The notes beneath the pieces are model-generated. The model was not told the DNA's origin, searched no databases, and saw only the letters and a list, made by a program, of their open reading frames with translations. Shown here in pieces: positions 47,612 to 56,755 of a stretch of DNA of 64,000 nt. This DNA comes from Pantoea sp. BAV 3049 (lineage in GTDB: Bacteria > Pseudomonadota > Gammaproteobacteria > Enterobacterales > Enterobacteriaceae): NCBI RefSeq assembly GCF_009765445.1, contig NZ_WHOY01000031.1:3815606-3879605 (forward strand), written 5' to 3'. Made by a program: the position numbers and the translations under genes. Position 1 is the first letter of the stretch. Each line of letters starts with the position of its first letter.

Positions 47612-48955
47612 TCAGGCAAGACGGGCATGGCGCAGATCGGCCATCAGCACCTTGGAGCGGCGCTGATAGTTGTACATCTGCTTTTTACTTTCCGGCAGCA
47701 GTTCAATATCCACCGGCATAAAGCCGCGCTCCTGGAACCAGTGAATGCTGCGGGTGGTCAGTACGAACAGCTTTTTCAGCCCCATCTGACGGGCCTGTAG
47801 CGCAACCCGTTCCAGCAGAGCTTCCCCGCGCGATGAGCTGCGGTAATCCGGATGCACCGCCACGCAGGCCATCTCGCCAATCTGCTCTTCCGGGAACGGG
47901 TACAGTGCAGCACAGCCGATGGTCAGATTATCACGCTCGATAATGGTGAACTTGTCGATCTCCATCTCCAGCTGCTCGCGCGAGCGGCGCACCAGAATAC
48001 CCTGCTGCTCCAGCGGGCGGATCAGCTCCAGAATGCCGCCGATATCATTAATGGTGGCACGGCGAATCTGCTCAGCGCTCTCCATTACGATCTGCGTACC
48101 AATACCATCACGGGAGAACAGCTCCTGCAGCAGGGCACCATCTTCCTGATAGCTGATCAGATGGCTGCGGCGCACGCCGCTGCGGCAGGCTTTCACTGCC
48201 CCGCGCAGGAAACGCACCGTGCCGGAAAGATAGTCATCACTCTTTTCCAGCTCTTCAATACGCTGCTGTGCTTCATTGGGGAACAGCTCGGAGATAATAT
48301 CCCCTTCGCCGTCGGTGACACCCTGCTCGGAGCAGAAGCCGATCATCTTCTCGGCCTTCAGCTTGATTGCCAGCTGGGTGGCAACTTCTTCCGAGGTCAG
48401 GTTAAAGCTCTCACCGGTGACGGAAACGGCCACCGGACCCATCAGCACAATGGCACCGCTGTCGAGCTGGCGATGAATCGCGTCTTCATCAATACGGCGG
48501 ATGCGCCCGCTGTGGCAGTAGTCCACGCCATCATCCACGCCCAGCGGCTGCGCGATAATAAAGTTACCGCTCACCACGTTAATGTGCGCACCCTGCAGTG
48601 GAGTATTGTTGAGGCTCATCGACAGGCGGGCGGTGATATCCAGCTGCAGACGGCCAGCAGCCTGCTTCACCAGCTCCAGCGACTGCGCATCCGTCACGCG
48701 GGTGTGTTTATGGTACAGCGGTTCCAGATGATGTTCGGCCAGGTTGGCATCGATTTGCGGCCGTGCACCGTACACCACCACCAGGCGGATCCCCAGGCTG
48801 TGCAGCAGGCCGATATCATTGACGATGCCAGAAAAGTTCTCATGCTCAATGGCTTCACCACCCAGCATAATGACAAACGTTTTACCACGGTGGGCATTGA
48901 TATAGGGGACGGTATGACGAAACCCCTGAACCAGCTCGGTACTCCGTTCCTTCAC
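47612..48955 (-). CDS. argA: N-acetylglutamate synthase ArgA
   Basis: ArgA makes N-acetylglutamate from glutamate and acetyl-CoA, the first step of arginine synthesis, and is inhibited by arginine. The 447-residue protein has an N-terminal amino-acid-kinase domain ([46 protein letters not shown]) that binds arginine. A C-terminal GNAT domain from about residue 295 contains [20 protein letters not shown]. The start is GTG at 48955 with AGAGGG six bases before it; E. coli also uses GTG. Two adjoining ARG boxes lie immediately upstream, so repression by ArgR is expected. Confidence 0.97.
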   Translation of the reverse strand: MKERSTELVQGFRHTVPYINAHRGKTFVIMLGGEAIEHENFSGIVNDIGLLHSLGIRLVVVYGARPQIDANLAEHHLEPLYHKHTRVTDAQSLELVKQAAGRLQLDITARLSMSLNNTPLQGAHINVVSGNFIIAQPLGVDDGVDYCHSGRIRRIDEDAIHRQLDSGAIVLMGPVAVSVTGESFNLTSEEVATQLAIKLKAEKMIGFCSEQGVTDGEGDIISELFPNEAQQRIEELEKSDDYLSGTVRFLRGAVKACRSGVRRSHLISYQEDGALLQELFSRDGIGTQIVMESAEQIRRATINDIGGILELIRPLEQQGILVRRSREQLEMEIDKFTIIERDNLTIGCAALYPFPEEQIGEMACVAVHPDYRSSSRGEALLERVALQARQMGLKKLFVLTTRSIHWFQERGFMPVDIELLPESKKQMYNYQRRSKVLMADLRHARLA

Positions 48956-48966
48956 GACTAACCCTC

Positions 48967-49005
48967 TATGAATTATTATTCGCTAAAAATGTATTTTTAT
49001 TCTTT
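48967..49005. promoter_or_regulatory. tandem ARG boxes (ArgR operator) of argA
   Basis: Two 18-bp boxes separated by three bases, the spacing ArgR hexamers need. The first, 48967-48984, has TGAATTATTATTC and matches the W-N-TGAAT-WWWW-ATTCA-N-W consensus at all but one defined position. The second, 48988-49005, has TGTATTTTTATTC with two mismatches. They sit just before the argA ribosome site and may also touch the amiC promoter region. Confidence 0.85.
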
Positions 49006-49190
49006 TATCGCTCAGGCGCAAGGGGCAATTCGTCACGCCTCTGCTTAACTGTAGCGTGAAAAAGATCTTATTTGGTACGCCGGAGGGCTATTTTCTGGTG
49101 ACACCATCAGCAGGATTCGCTAAAGTTTTCGAACTTGGTAGTTATTTGGCTTTATTTTCCTTAAAAAAACAGCAATCAGATTGGAGTGGC

Positions 49191-50444
49191 ATGTCAGATT
49201 TACCTTCGCCAGGCCGACGCCGGTGGTTAAAAAGCGCGGGGGCAGTATTGCTGCTCAGCGTCAGTAAAGTGGGCCTTGCGGCCACCAGCCATGTGGTCGC
49301 CATCCGCATCTGGCCTTCTTCGACCTACTCCCGCTTAACCCTTGAATCCAACACCCCCCTGAAATACAAACAGTTTGCCCTGAGTCATCCTGAGCGCGTA
49401 GTCGTGGATATCGATAATCTGCACCTGAATCACGTGCTGAACGGGGTGGCAAACCTGGTGCGCAGCGACGATCCCTATATTAAAAATGCGCGGGTTGGCC
49501 AGTTCGACAAAAACACGGTGAGGCTGGTGCTGGAGCTGAAGCAAAACGTCACGCCAAAGATCTTCACGCTGGATCCGGTTGCCGGGATCAAACACCGCCT
49601 GGTGCTGGACCTCTATCCGGCAAAGGGGAAAAGTTATCAGCATGAGGACGATCCACTGCTGGCGTTGCTGGAGGATTACAACAAAGGCAATCTTGATAAA
49701 GATCAGCCGCCAAAAGCACCATTGCCGGGAAAAGCCGGGAAAGATCGTCCGATTGTCATCATGCTCGATCCGGGGCATGGCGGTGAGGATCCCGGGGCGA
49801 CAGGAAAGAATAAGACGCGCGAAAAAGACATTGTGCTGAAAATTGCCCGTCGGCTGAAAGTGTTGATCGACAAAGAGCCGAACATGCGGGCATACATGAC
49901 CCGCAATGAAGACGTTTTTATTCCGCTGAAGGTGAGGGTAGCCAAAGCCCGTAAGCTGCGTGCCGACCTGTTCATTTCCATTCATGCTGATGCCTTTACC
50001 AACCGGGCAGCACGAGGTTCCTCCGTTTTTGCACTGTCCACCAAAGGAGCCACCAGTACCGCAGCGCGCTATCTGGCACAGACGCAGAACGAATCAGACC
50101 TGATTGGTGGTGTCAGCATGAGCGGTGACCGCTATCTCGACCATACCATGTTCGATATGGTGCAGAGCCTGACCATCAATGACAGCCTGAAGTTCGGCAA
50201 AGAGGTGCTGTCACGTTTGGGCAAAGTGAACCATCTGCATAAGAAAACGGTGGATCAGGCCGGATTTGCGGTACTGAAGGCACCGGATATTCCGTCGATA
50301 CTGGTGGAGACGGCCTTTATCAGCAATCTGGAAGAGGAGCGTAAACTGCGCACCACTCGTTTTCAGCATCAGGTGGCTGAGTCGATTCTGGGCGGAATTA
50401 AGGCCTGGTTTGCCAGCGGGGCAGCTCTGACGCCCGGGAAATAG
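49191..50444 (+). CDS. amiC: N-acetylmuramoyl-L-alanine amidase AmiC
   Basis: AmiC cuts the peptide stems from murein at the division septum so that daughter cells separate, when activated by NlpD. With the start at 49191 the protein has 417 residues, exactly the E. coli length, with GGAG before the ATG; the open frame reaching back to 49056 is not needed. It has a twin-arginine signal ([16 protein letters not shown], from residue 9), an AMIN domain (about 35-150) that targets it to septal murein, and an Amidase_3 domain. That domain carries zinc and catalytic residues in [20 protein letters not shown] and [10 protein letters not shown]. Confidence 0.97.
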   Translation: MSDLPSPGRRRWLKSAGAVLLLSVSKVGLAATSHVVAIRIWPSSTYSRLTLESNTPLKYKQFALSHPERVVVDIDNLHLNHVLNGVANLVRSDDPYIKNARVGQFDKNTVRLVLELKQNVTPKIFTLDPVAGIKHRLVLDLYPAKGKSYQHEDDPLLALLEDYNKGNLDKDQPPKAPLPGKAGKDRPIVIMLDPGHGGEDPGATGKNKTREKDIVLKIARRLKVLIDKEPNMRAYMTRNEDVFIPLKVRVAKARKLRADLFISIHADAFTNRAARGSSVFALSTKGATSTAARYLAQTQNESDLIGGVSMSGDRYLDHTMFDMVQSLTINDSLKFGKEVLSRLGKVNHLHKKTVDQAGFAVLKAPDIPSILVETAFISNLEEERKLRTTRFQHQVAESILGGIKAWFASGAALTPGK

Positions 50445-50520
50445 TGGGCGTATCCGGGCGGGTGCTGACTCGCCTGGAAAGAATTTGAAAGAGGCAGGGA
50501 GAAATGCTCAAACGCCAGAA

Positions 50521-50545
50521 ACAAAAAAACACCCGTTAAGGTGTT
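50521..50545 (-). terminator. intrinsic terminator of the initiator tRNA gene
   Basis: On the minus strand AACACC pairs with GGTGTT around a 6-base loop and is followed by a run of T. It begins five bases after the tRNA 3' end. Confidence 0.85.
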
Positions 50546-50549
50546 AAAT

Positions 50550-50626
<77 letters not shown>

Positions 50627-50639
50627 TCTGTGGAAGCGC

Positions 50640-50667
50640 ACTATACGCTGAGTGAGTTTGGTTGCAA
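50640..50667 (-). promoter_or_regulatory. promoter of the initiator tRNA gene
   Basis: On the minus strand TTGCAA (50667-50662), 16 bases, TATAGT (50645-50640). It is followed by a GC-rich discriminator (GCGC), typical of stable-RNA promoters under stringent control. Confidence 0.75.
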
Positions 50668-50830
50668 CCCCTTTCTGCGATAAAGTTGTGAAAATAGCGC
50701 TTACTGCTCAATTCTTCCTCATATGCTGTAATGTTGCGCCTGTACTGGCGATCTTTACCTTCAGCACGTTTAAATCTCCCGGTGGCTTTGCTATCTTCGG
50801 CCTGCAATTACGCAGAGAGGTGGCACCGTA

Positions 50831-51976
50831 ATGAAAGGACGTTGGGCGAAGTATGTAATAACCGGGGTGTTTATCGCCCTGCTGGCGGGATGTTCCTCAA
50901 AACCGACCGATCGCGGCCAGCAGTATAAGGATGGCAAGCTGGATCAGCCGCTGGGGCTGGTGAATCAGCCCAATGCCAAAGGGCGTCCGGTTAACGGCAA
51001 AGATTTTGCCGACCAGGTGTCGGAAATCCAGTACGCCTCGCCCGCTATGTTCACCCGGCAGACCACCACTTACAGTGCGATTAAAAGCTGGCTGATGGCC
51101 GGTGGTGATACCCGCCAGCTACGCCAGTTCGGTCTAGACGCTTACCAGATGGAAGGGACCGACAACTACGGCAACGTGCAGTTTACCGGCTACTATACGC
51201 CCGTGATCGAAGCCCGCTACACCCGCCAGGGTGAGTTCCAGTATCCTTTATACCGAATGCCACCTCGCGGTAAGCGTCGTCTGCCAAGCCGCGCGGAAAT
51301 CTACAGCGGTGCGCTGGGTGAGCGCTATGTTGTGGGCTACAGCAACTCTCTGATGGATAACTTCATTATGGACGTGCAGGGTAGCGGCTATGTCGATTAC
51401 GGCGACGGTCGCCCGCTGATGTTCTTTGGCTATGGTGGTAAAAACGGCCATGCCTATCGCAGCATTGGTAAAGTGCTGATCGACCGCGGTGAAGTGAAGC
51501 GCGAAGACATGTCGATGCAGGCCATTCGCCAATGGGGTGAAGAGCACAGCCCGGCAGAAGTGCGTGAGCTGCTGGAACAGAACCCCTCCTTTGTGTTCTT
51601 CAAACCCGAGAATTTTGCTCCGGTTCGTGGCGCCAGCGCCGTGCCGTTGATTGCCAAAGCCTCGGTCGCTGCCGATCGTTCGCTGATCCCGCCGGGCACC
51701 GCACTGCTGGCTGAAGTGCCGCTACTGGACAATAAAGGTAAATTTACCGGAAAATATGAGATGCGCATGATGGTTTCGCTCGACGTGGGCGGCGCTATTA
51801 AAGGGCAGCATTTTGATATCTACCAGGGCATTGGCCCGGATGCCGGTCATATGGCGGGCTGGTTCAATCATTATGGCCGCGTATGGGTGCTGAAAACGGC
51901 TCCTGGCGCAGGCACGCCGCTCTTCTCTTCTGCACAAAACAGCACTGGCGACCAGGATCTGTTAACGCAAAAATAA
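50831..51976 (+). CDS. mltA: membrane-bound lytic murein transglycosylase A (MltA)
   Basis: MltA cleaves the MurNAc-GlcNAc bond of murein and forms 1,6-anhydro ends, acting from the inner face of the outer membrane. The 381-residue protein has a lipoprotein signal (FIALLAGC, Cys21 followed by Ser-Ser, fitting outer-membrane sorting). The MltA domain includes YTPVIEARYTRQGEFQYPLYRMP. A C-terminal 3D domain carries MVSLDVGGAIKGQHFDIYQGIG, with the catalytic Asp, then GWFNHYGRVWVL. The E. coli protein is 365 residues; the extra length lies at the end. GAGAGGTGG precedes the start. It lies next to the tRNA as in E. coli. Confidence 0.96.
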   Translation: MKGRWAKYVITGVFIALLAGCSSKPTDRGQQYKDGKLDQPLGLVNQPNAKGRPVNGKDFADQVSEIQYASPAMFTRQTTTYSAIKSWLMAGGDTRQLRQFGLDAYQMEGTDNYGNVQFTGYYTPVIEARYTRQGEFQYPLYRMPPRGKRRLPSRAEIYSGALGERYVVGYSNSLMDNFIMDVQGSGYVDYGDGRPLMFFGYGGKNGHAYRSIGKVLIDRGEVKREDMSMQAIRQWGEEHSPAEVRELLEQNPSFVFFKPENFAPVRGASAVPLIAKASVAADRSLIPPGTALLAEVPLLDNKGKFTGKYEMRMMVSLDVGGAIKGQHFDIYQGIGPDAGHMAGWFNHYGRVWVLKTAPGAGTPLFSSAQNSTGDQDLLTQK

Positions 51977-52028
51977 CTGCCTGCAGCGGGCTGCGGAGCC
52001 AGCCCGCTGCAGAATTCTGAGGTAAAGC

Positions 52029-52829
52029 ATGACTTCTCTCTCTGACGCCTGGCTGCAACGCTTTGGCGGTACGGCCCGCCTCTATGGGCAATCAGCCCTG
52101 CAGCTTTTCGCTGAGGCGCATATCTGCGTGGTTGGCATTGGCGGCGTGGGTTCGTGGGCGGCGGAAGCGCTGGCGCGCACTGGCATCGGGGCGATAACCC
52201 TGATCGATATGGACGATGTCTGTGTGACGAATACCAACCGGCAAATCCACGCGCTGAAAGAGACGGTAGGGCAGGCGAAGACCGAAGTGATGGCCGAGCG
52301 TATTCTGGCGATCAATCCCGAGTGCAGGGTGACCTGCGTGGATGATTTTATTACTGCAGACAATACGGCGGAACTGATGAGCGCCGGTTTCACTTACGTG
52401 ATAGATGCTATCGACAGCGTTCGGCCAAAAGCGGCGCTGCTGGCCTGGTGCCGCCGCAATAAGATCCCGCTGGTGACAACCGGTGGCGCAGGTGGGCAAA
52501 TTGATCCCACCCAGATTCAGGTGGCCGATTTGGCGAAAACGATTCAGGATCCGCTGGCTGCTAAGCTGCGCGAGCGCCTGAAGCACGATTTCAACATTGT
52601 AAAAAACAGCAAAGGGAAGCTGGGGATCGACTGCGTATTTTCTACCGAAGCGCTGATGTACCCTCAGCCGGATGGATCGGTCTGTGCTTCCCGTAGCACG
52701 GCGGAGGGACCTAAGCGAATGGACTGTGCTTCAGGTTTTGGTGCGGCGACCATGGTCACCGCCACCTTCGGCTTTGTTGCCGTTTCGCACGTGTTGAAAA
52801 AAATGATGGCTAAAGCGGCCCGCGGCTAA
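52029..52829 (+). CDS. tcdA: tRNA threonylcarbamoyladenosine dehydratase TcdA (CsdL)
   Basis: TcdA, an E1-like ATP-dependent enzyme, dehydrates t6A at position 37 of ANN-decoding tRNAs to the cyclic form ct6A. The 266-residue protein has the nucleotide-binding start VVGIGGVGSWAAEALARTGIGAITLIDMDDVCVTNTNRQIHA (given here as the Rossmann loop near residues 36-76), then IDAIDSVRPKAALLAWCRR and the C-terminal crossover region CASRSTAEGPKRMDCASGFGAA. It works with the sulfur-transfer pair CsdA-CsdE, encoded convergently just downstream. GAGGT lies before the start. Confidence 0.95.
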   Translation: MTSLSDAWLQRFGGTARLYGQSALQLFAEAHICVVGIGGVGSWAAEALARTGIGAITLIDMDDVCVTNTNRQIHALKETVGQAKTEVMAERILAINPECRVTCVDDFITADNTAELMSAGFTYVIDAIDSVRPKAALLAWCRRNKIPLVTTGGAGGQIDPTQIQVADLAKTIQDPLAAKLRERLKHDFNIVKNSKGKLGIDCVFSTEALMYPQPDGSVCASRSTAEGPKRMDCASGFGAATMVTATFGFVAVSHVLKKMMAKAARG

Positions 52830-52921
52830 TCGGCCCGGCAGGTTAAACTGTCATTTCTGTGCGGCCAGCTCGCCTGACAAATTGATTCACCGTTACCGGC
52901 TAGCCCGCCCGTCAGGCAGAC

Positions 52922-53377
52922 TTACTCACCATTTCCACCCGACTGCCTGGCCGCTTTCATCACCGCTTCTGCCAGCGCTGTCAGACCGGCGCTGCGTGAC
53001 GCGCTGAGTTGATTACGCAGCCCCAGGTCGTCAAACAAGGCCAGCGGATCCTGCTGCAAAAGCGCGGCGGGCTGCTGACCTTCTGCTGCCGTCAGCAGTA
53101 CTGCCAGCAATCCCCGCACGATGCGGCCTTCACTGTCGCCATAGAAATGCAGGCTGCCATCGGCCAGCTGCTGGTGTCCCAGCCAGACGCGGTTCTCACA
53201 GCCACTCAGCTCAATCTCTGCCGTTTTCAGCTCTTCTGGCAGGGCAGGAAGCTGTTTGCCCATCATGATTAACTGACGATAGCGGTCTTCCCATTGTGTG
53301 AAGACCGAAAATTTTTGTTTCAGGCCGTCGGCAGTAATCAGGTCGCCAAACGGATGGGGAGCGAGTAAAGAAGTCAT
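52922..53377 (-). CDS. csdE: sulfur acceptor protein CsdE
   Basis: CsdE takes persulfide sulfur from the cysteine desulfurase CsdA and passes it on, with TcdA as a partner. The 151-residue SufE-like protein shows the acceptor Cys60 in [15 protein letters not shown], followed by [18 protein letters not shown]. It starts two bases after the csdA stop on the same strand, so the two are co-expressed and probably made in equal amounts. It converges on tcdA across a 92-bp gap without a clear terminator. Confidence 0.95.
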   Translation of the reverse strand: MTSLLAPHPFGDLITADGLKQKFSVFTQWEDRYRQLIMMGKQLPALPEELKTAEIELSGCENRVWLGHQQLADGSLHFYGDSEGRIVRGLLAVLLTAAEGQQPAALLQQDPLALFDDLGLRNQLSASRSAGLTALAEAVMKAARQSGGNGE

Positions 53378-53379
53378 AA

Positions 53380-54585
53380 TCAGTCTGCCAGCAGGTCCAG
53401 GGCGGTGGTCATACTGCTGACCAGCGCTTCAACATCGTTAAGCGAATTATAGGGCGCAAATGAGGCGCGCAAAGTCCCGCTGACGCCAAGTGCCTGTAAC
53501 AGTGGCTGAGCACAGTGCTGACCGGCCCGCAGCGAGATGCCACTCTCTGCCAGCAGCGTGACCACATCACTGTGATGCACGCCAACAATATCAAACGACA
53601 GCAGGCAGGAACGGCTGGCGCGAAAGCTGCGGAAACCGGGCAGGGCGGAGAGACGCTCTTCGGCCAGATCGGCCAGCCCGCAGCTCCAGCTCTCCGCCTG
53701 AGCCAGGTCCAGCTCTGCCAGCCAGGTCAGTGCCGCACTGAGGCCAATCACACCGGCCACGTTAGGTGTTCCCGCCTCAAAGCGCCACGGCACCGGTTGC
53801 GGTATGAACCCCTCAAAAGTCACTGTTGACAGCATTTTGCCGCCGCCCTGCCACGGCTGCATCTCTTCCAGCAGCTCAGGTTTGCCATACAGCGCGCCAA
53901 TGCCCATCGGGCCATACAGTTTGTGGGCAGAGAAGGCATAAAAATCAATGTCCAGCGCCTGCACATCCGCTGGTGCGTGAACCACACCCTGCGCACCGTC
54001 GATCATCACCTTTGCCCCTGACTGATGGGCCAGCGTAATGGCCTGTCTCAGGTCCGGGCAGCCGCCGGTGACGTTGGACATCTGCCCCAGCGCCAGCAAC
54101 CGGGTGCGTGAAGTGAGTAGTTGCCCAAGCAGGGCAATATCCGGCAGCAGATCTTCGCCCAGCGGCCATTTGATCACTTTCGCGCCGGTCTGTTCCGCCA
54201 CCATCAGCCACGGCACCAGGTTAGCATGGTGTTCGGCCTCACTGACGATGATCTCATCCCCAGGCTGCAGGCGGGGGCGGAAATAGCCCTGAGCGACGAA
54301 GTTTATTGCCTCGGTCGTGCCTTTAGTCCAGACAATATTGTCGGCAGCAGGGGCGTTTAACAAAAGGGCGACCTGACTGCGGGCGTCCTCATAGCGTTCG
54401 GTCAACTCCTTTGCTGCGGCAAACTGACTGCGGTGCACAGTACCGGCACTCAGGCTGTAAAATTGTTGGGTTGCCTGGATCACCGCCTCTGGCTTCAGCG
54501 TGGTGGCCGCGCTGTCGAGATAGATGCCGGCATCGGCCAGAGCAGGGAACTGCTGGCGAAACTGAGCGGGGGTGAATGACGTCAT
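53380..54585 (-). CDS. csdA: cysteine desulfurase CsdA
   Basis: CsdA is a PLP enzyme that takes sulfur from cysteine (also cysteine sulfinate and selenocysteine) and holds it as persulfide for CsdE. The 401-residue class-V aminotransferase has the PLP lysine Lys222 in [20 protein letters not shown], the cofactor-binding [12 protein letters not shown] with stacking His, and the active Cys358 in [17 protein letters not shown]. It is first of the csdA-csdE pair, transcribed away from ygdI. Confidence 0.96.
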   Translation of the reverse strand: MTSFTPAQFRQQFPALADAGIYLDSAATTLKPEAVIQATQQFYSLSAGTVHRSQFAAAKELTERYEDARSQVALLLNAPAADNIVWTKGTTEAINFVAQGYFRPRLQPGDEIIVSEAEHHANLVPWLMVAEQTGAKVIKWPLGEDLLPDIALLGQLLTSRTRLLALGQMSNVTGGCPDLRQAITLAHQSGAKVMIDGAQGVVHAPADVQALDIDFYAFSAHKLYGPMGIGALYGKPELLEEMQPWQGGGKMLSTVTFEGFIPQPVPWRFEAGTPNVAGVIGLSAALTWLAELDLAQAESWSCGLADLAEERLSALPGFRSFRASRSCLLSFDIVGVHHSDVVTLLAESGISLRAGQHCAQPLLQALGVSGTLRASFAPYNSLNDVEALVSSMTTALDLLAD

Positions 54586-54812
54586 ACTCTCCTCGATGCG
54601 AATGATGGATTGGTGCGGTTCTTTACAGGACCACTCTGAATTACTGGCACTTTCCTGGCAATGTTGGAAAAGCGAGTTATCCTGAATTATGCAAGGTTTA
54701 AACTATTACCCGCAAATAAGCGACCTTCAGACAGGCAATTTACTCGTTTTTCGCCTTCTGGTCGTGGCTGGCGCGTGGTTTATCGCATTACTATCTGCAA
54801 GGAGAAATAAAG

Positions 54813-55037
54813 ATGAAAAAATTCGCTGCTATTATGGCCGCCTGTGCCATGACTTTTACTCTGGCCGCCTGTTCCAGCAACTATGTGATGCATACCAATG
54901 ATGGCCGGACCATCGTCGCCGAAGGCAAACCTGTTGTCGATACGGATACCGGGATGATCAGCTACCAGGATGCCAACGGCAACAAACAGCAGATTAATCG
55001 CTCTGACGTGAAAGAAATGGTCGAAATGGGCCAGTAA
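54813..55037 (+). CDS. ygdI: small lipoprotein YgdI (DUF903)
   Basis: The 74-residue lipoprotein has the signal MKKFAAIMAACAMTFTLAAC with Cys20 followed by Ser-Ser, then the DUF903 fold (YVMHTNDGRTIVAEGKPVVDTDTGMISYQD). It is a paralogue of ygdR at 23398-23613, sharing the YVM-T-DG-----GKP--D--TG pattern. Function unknown; outer-membrane location likely. AAGGAG lies before the start. Its end is close to the 3' end of gcvB on the opposite strand, and the gcvB terminator hairpin may serve both. Confidence 0.93.
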   Translation: MKKFAAIMAACAMTFTLAACSSNYVMHTNDGRTIVAEGKPVVDTDTGMISYQDANGNKQQINRSDVKEMVEMGQ

Positions 55038-55046
55038 GTTTCAGGC

Positions 55047-55254
55047 AAAAAAAAGCACCGCAATTTGCGGTGCTACTAATATCACTATGGACAGACAGGG
55101 TAAATCTTCAGGAATACTACGGTAGACAGGCTACCTGGTCCGAAAATCGTCAGACCAATTGCAAACACAACATCACGACCACAAGCCAAAAGCCTTTCAA
55201 AACCCCGCGTAAACGCTTAAATTTCAAACTGCTTTTCGTTCCGGCTCAGGAAGT
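55047..55254 (-). ncRNA. gcvB: GcvB small regulatory RNA
   Basis: The minus strand begins ACTTCCTGAGCCGGAACG, the 5' end of enterobacterial GcvB, and ends with the hairpin AGCACCGCAA/TTGCGGTGCT plus eight T. The whole is about 208 bases, as in E. coli. The G/U-rich R1 region that pairs with mRNAs of amino-acid and peptide transporters (dppA, oppA and others) lies at about 55161-55187, and CCCTGTCTGTCCATAG near the 3' end is conserved. R1 is slightly shorter than in E. coli. The internal stem GGTAG/CTACC at 55121-55135 is not followed by a T-run. GcvB acts with Hfq and is driven by GcvA, encoded divergently. Confidence 0.95.
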
Positions 55255-55260
55255 GCGGCA

Positions 55261-55289
55261 ACTATAGGTATTTGCTGGTGCATCCTCAA
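55261..55289 (-). promoter_or_regulatory. gcvB promoter
   Basis: On the minus strand TTGAGG (55289-55284), 17 bases, TATAGT (55266-55261), six bases before the GcvB 5' end. The GcvA binding region should overlap it and the gcvA promoter. Confidence 0.75.
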
Positions 55290-55298
55290 CGGACAAAT

Positions 55299-55304
55299 TA
55301 TAAT
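55299..55304 (+). promoter_or_regulatory. -10 element of the gcvA promoter
   Basis: A perfect TATAAT about 80 bases before gcvA, with no good -35 hexamer at normal spacing. It lies back to back with the gcvB promoter, as expected for an autoregulated divergent pair. Confidence 0.6.
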
Positions 55305-55384
55305 GGCTCGGATAAAAAAAACTAATACGTAAAGCTTCGTCAAAAGCGTTGCGTCCCAATGTCATGACTCAGTCTCCGGTAACC

Positions 55385-56302
55385 ATGTCTAAACGTCTTC
55401 CTCCTTTAAATGCGCTGCGTGTTTTTGATGCAGCCGCGCGTCATCTCAGCTTTACCAAAGCCGCGGAAGAGTTGTTCGTCACCCAGGCTGCGGTCAGCCA
55501 TCAAATCAAGTCACTGGAGGATTTCCTTGGCCTGAAGCTGTTCCGGCGGCGAAACCGATCGCTGCTGCTGACCGAAGAGGGGCAGAGCTATTATCTCGAT
55601 ATTAAAGAGATTTTTACCGCACTGAACGAGGCAACCCGCAAACTTCAGGCACGCAGTGCCAAGGGGGCGCTGACCGTCAGTCTGCTGCCCAGCTTTGCCA
55701 TTCAGTGGCTGGTTCCCCGCCTCTCAAGCTTTAACTCAGCTTATCCGGGAATCGACGTGCGTATCCAGGCGGTAGACCGGGATGAAGAGAAACTGGCCGA
55801 CGACGTGGACGTGGCGATTTTCTACGGACGTGGTAACTGGCCGGGTCTGAGGGTGGAAAAACTTTACGCGGAGTATTTGCTGCCTGTTTGCTCGCCGTTG
55901 TTGCTGACCGGTGATAACCCTTTGAAGACGCCGGAAGATCTCGCCCGCCATACGTTGCTGCATGATGCCTCCCGCCGTGACTGGCAGTCTTATACCCGGC
56001 AGCTGGGCGTGGCCCATATTAATGTGCAACACGGACCAATCTTCAGCCACAGCGCCATGGTGTTGCAGGCAGCAATTCATGGTCAGGGGGTGGCGCTGGC
56101 CAATAACGTGATGGCGCAAACGGAGATTGAAGCCGGACGGCTGGCCTGCCCGTTTAATGATGTTTTAGTCAGTAAAAACGCTTTTTATCTGGTTTGTCAT
56201 GACAGTCAGGCAGAACTGGGTAAAATAGCCGCCTTCCGCCAGTGGATACTGGCGAAAGCGGCCAGCGAACAGGAAAAGTTTCGCTTCCGTTATGAGAGCT
56301 GA
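55385..56302 (+). CDS. gcvA: glycine cleavage system transcriptional regulator GcvA
   Basis: This LysR-type regulator activates the glycine cleavage operon when glycine is present, represses it with GcvR otherwise, and turns on gcvB. With the ATG at 55385 it has 305 residues, the E. coli length, beginning MSKRLPPLNALRVFDAAARH; two in-frame ATGs upstream are less likely. The winged helix (about 10-70) includes FTKAAEELFVTQAAVSHQIKSLE. The effector domain follows, with LTVSLLPSFAIQWLVPRLSSF and the well-kept VDVAIFYGRGNWPGL. It is near-identical in motif content to E. coli GcvA. Confidence 0.96.
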   Translation: MSKRLPPLNALRVFDAAARHLSFTKAAEELFVTQAAVSHQIKSLEDFLGLKLFRRRNRSLLLTEEGQSYYLDIKEIFTALNEATRKLQARSAKGALTVSLLPSFAIQWLVPRLSSFNSAYPGIDVRIQAVDRDEEKLADDVDVAIFYGRGNWPGLRVEKLYAEYLLPVCSPLLLTGDNPLKTPEDLARHTLLHDASRRDWQSYTRQLGVAHINVQHGPIFSHSAMVLQAAIHGQGVALANNVMAQTEIEAGRLACPFNDVLVSKNAFYLVCHDSQAELGKIAAFRQWILAKAASEQEKFRFRYES

Positions 56303-56359
56303 ACTGTGATTTCGTCATGCGTGGCCCAGGCGGCGCATGCACTCCTTGAGGATGATTGA

Positions 56360-56755
56360 ATGTCTAGTCGTGCAATGCTGATTTTTTCAGCCATCAGCGG
56401 ATTTGTTTATGTCATGCTGGGCGCTTTTGGCGCGCATGTTCTGAGTAAGTCGCTGGGGGCGACTGAAATGGCCTGGCTGAAAACCGGCCTGGAGTATCAG
56501 GGCTTCCACACTCTGGCAATCCTCGGCATGGCGGCGGCTATGCTGCGTCGGGCTAATATCTGGTTTTACTGGAGCAGCGCGTTTCTGGCGCTGGGCACGG
56601 TGTTATTCAGCGGCAGTCTGTACTGCCTGGCGCTGTCCCATCTGAAGCTGTGGGTTTATGTTACGCCGATTGGGGGCACCTGCTTCCTGGTGGGCTGGAT
56701 TTTGATGTTGGTTGGCGCGCTGCGTCTGAAAAAAAAGGCAGAACGCCATGAATAA
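56360..56755 (+). CDS. ygdD: DUF423 inner-membrane protein YgdD
   Basis: The 131-residue protein has four hydrophobic helices, starting [23 protein letters not shown] and ending [56 protein letters not shown] is the DUF423 hallmark region (here cited by its first and last parts). Function unknown. It overlaps rlmM by eight bases, so the two are co-translated. Confidence 0.94.
   Translation: MSSRAMLIFSAISGFVYVMLGAFGAHVLSKSLGATEMAWLKTGLEYQGFHTLAILGMAAAMLRRANIWFYWSSAFLALGTVLFSGSLYCLALSHLKLWVYVTPIGGTCFLVGWILMLVGALRLKKKAERHE

Noticed and set aside
47852-48961. 369-codon plus-strand frame opposite argA
   Set aside because: It lies entirely over the confidently identified argA; the translated sequence is His/Gln-rich as expected of antisense to a conserved gene.
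55070-55267. 65-codon plus-strand frame between ygdI and gcvA
   Set aside because: It lies opposite the GcvB RNA, which explains the sequence conservation; no ribosome site.
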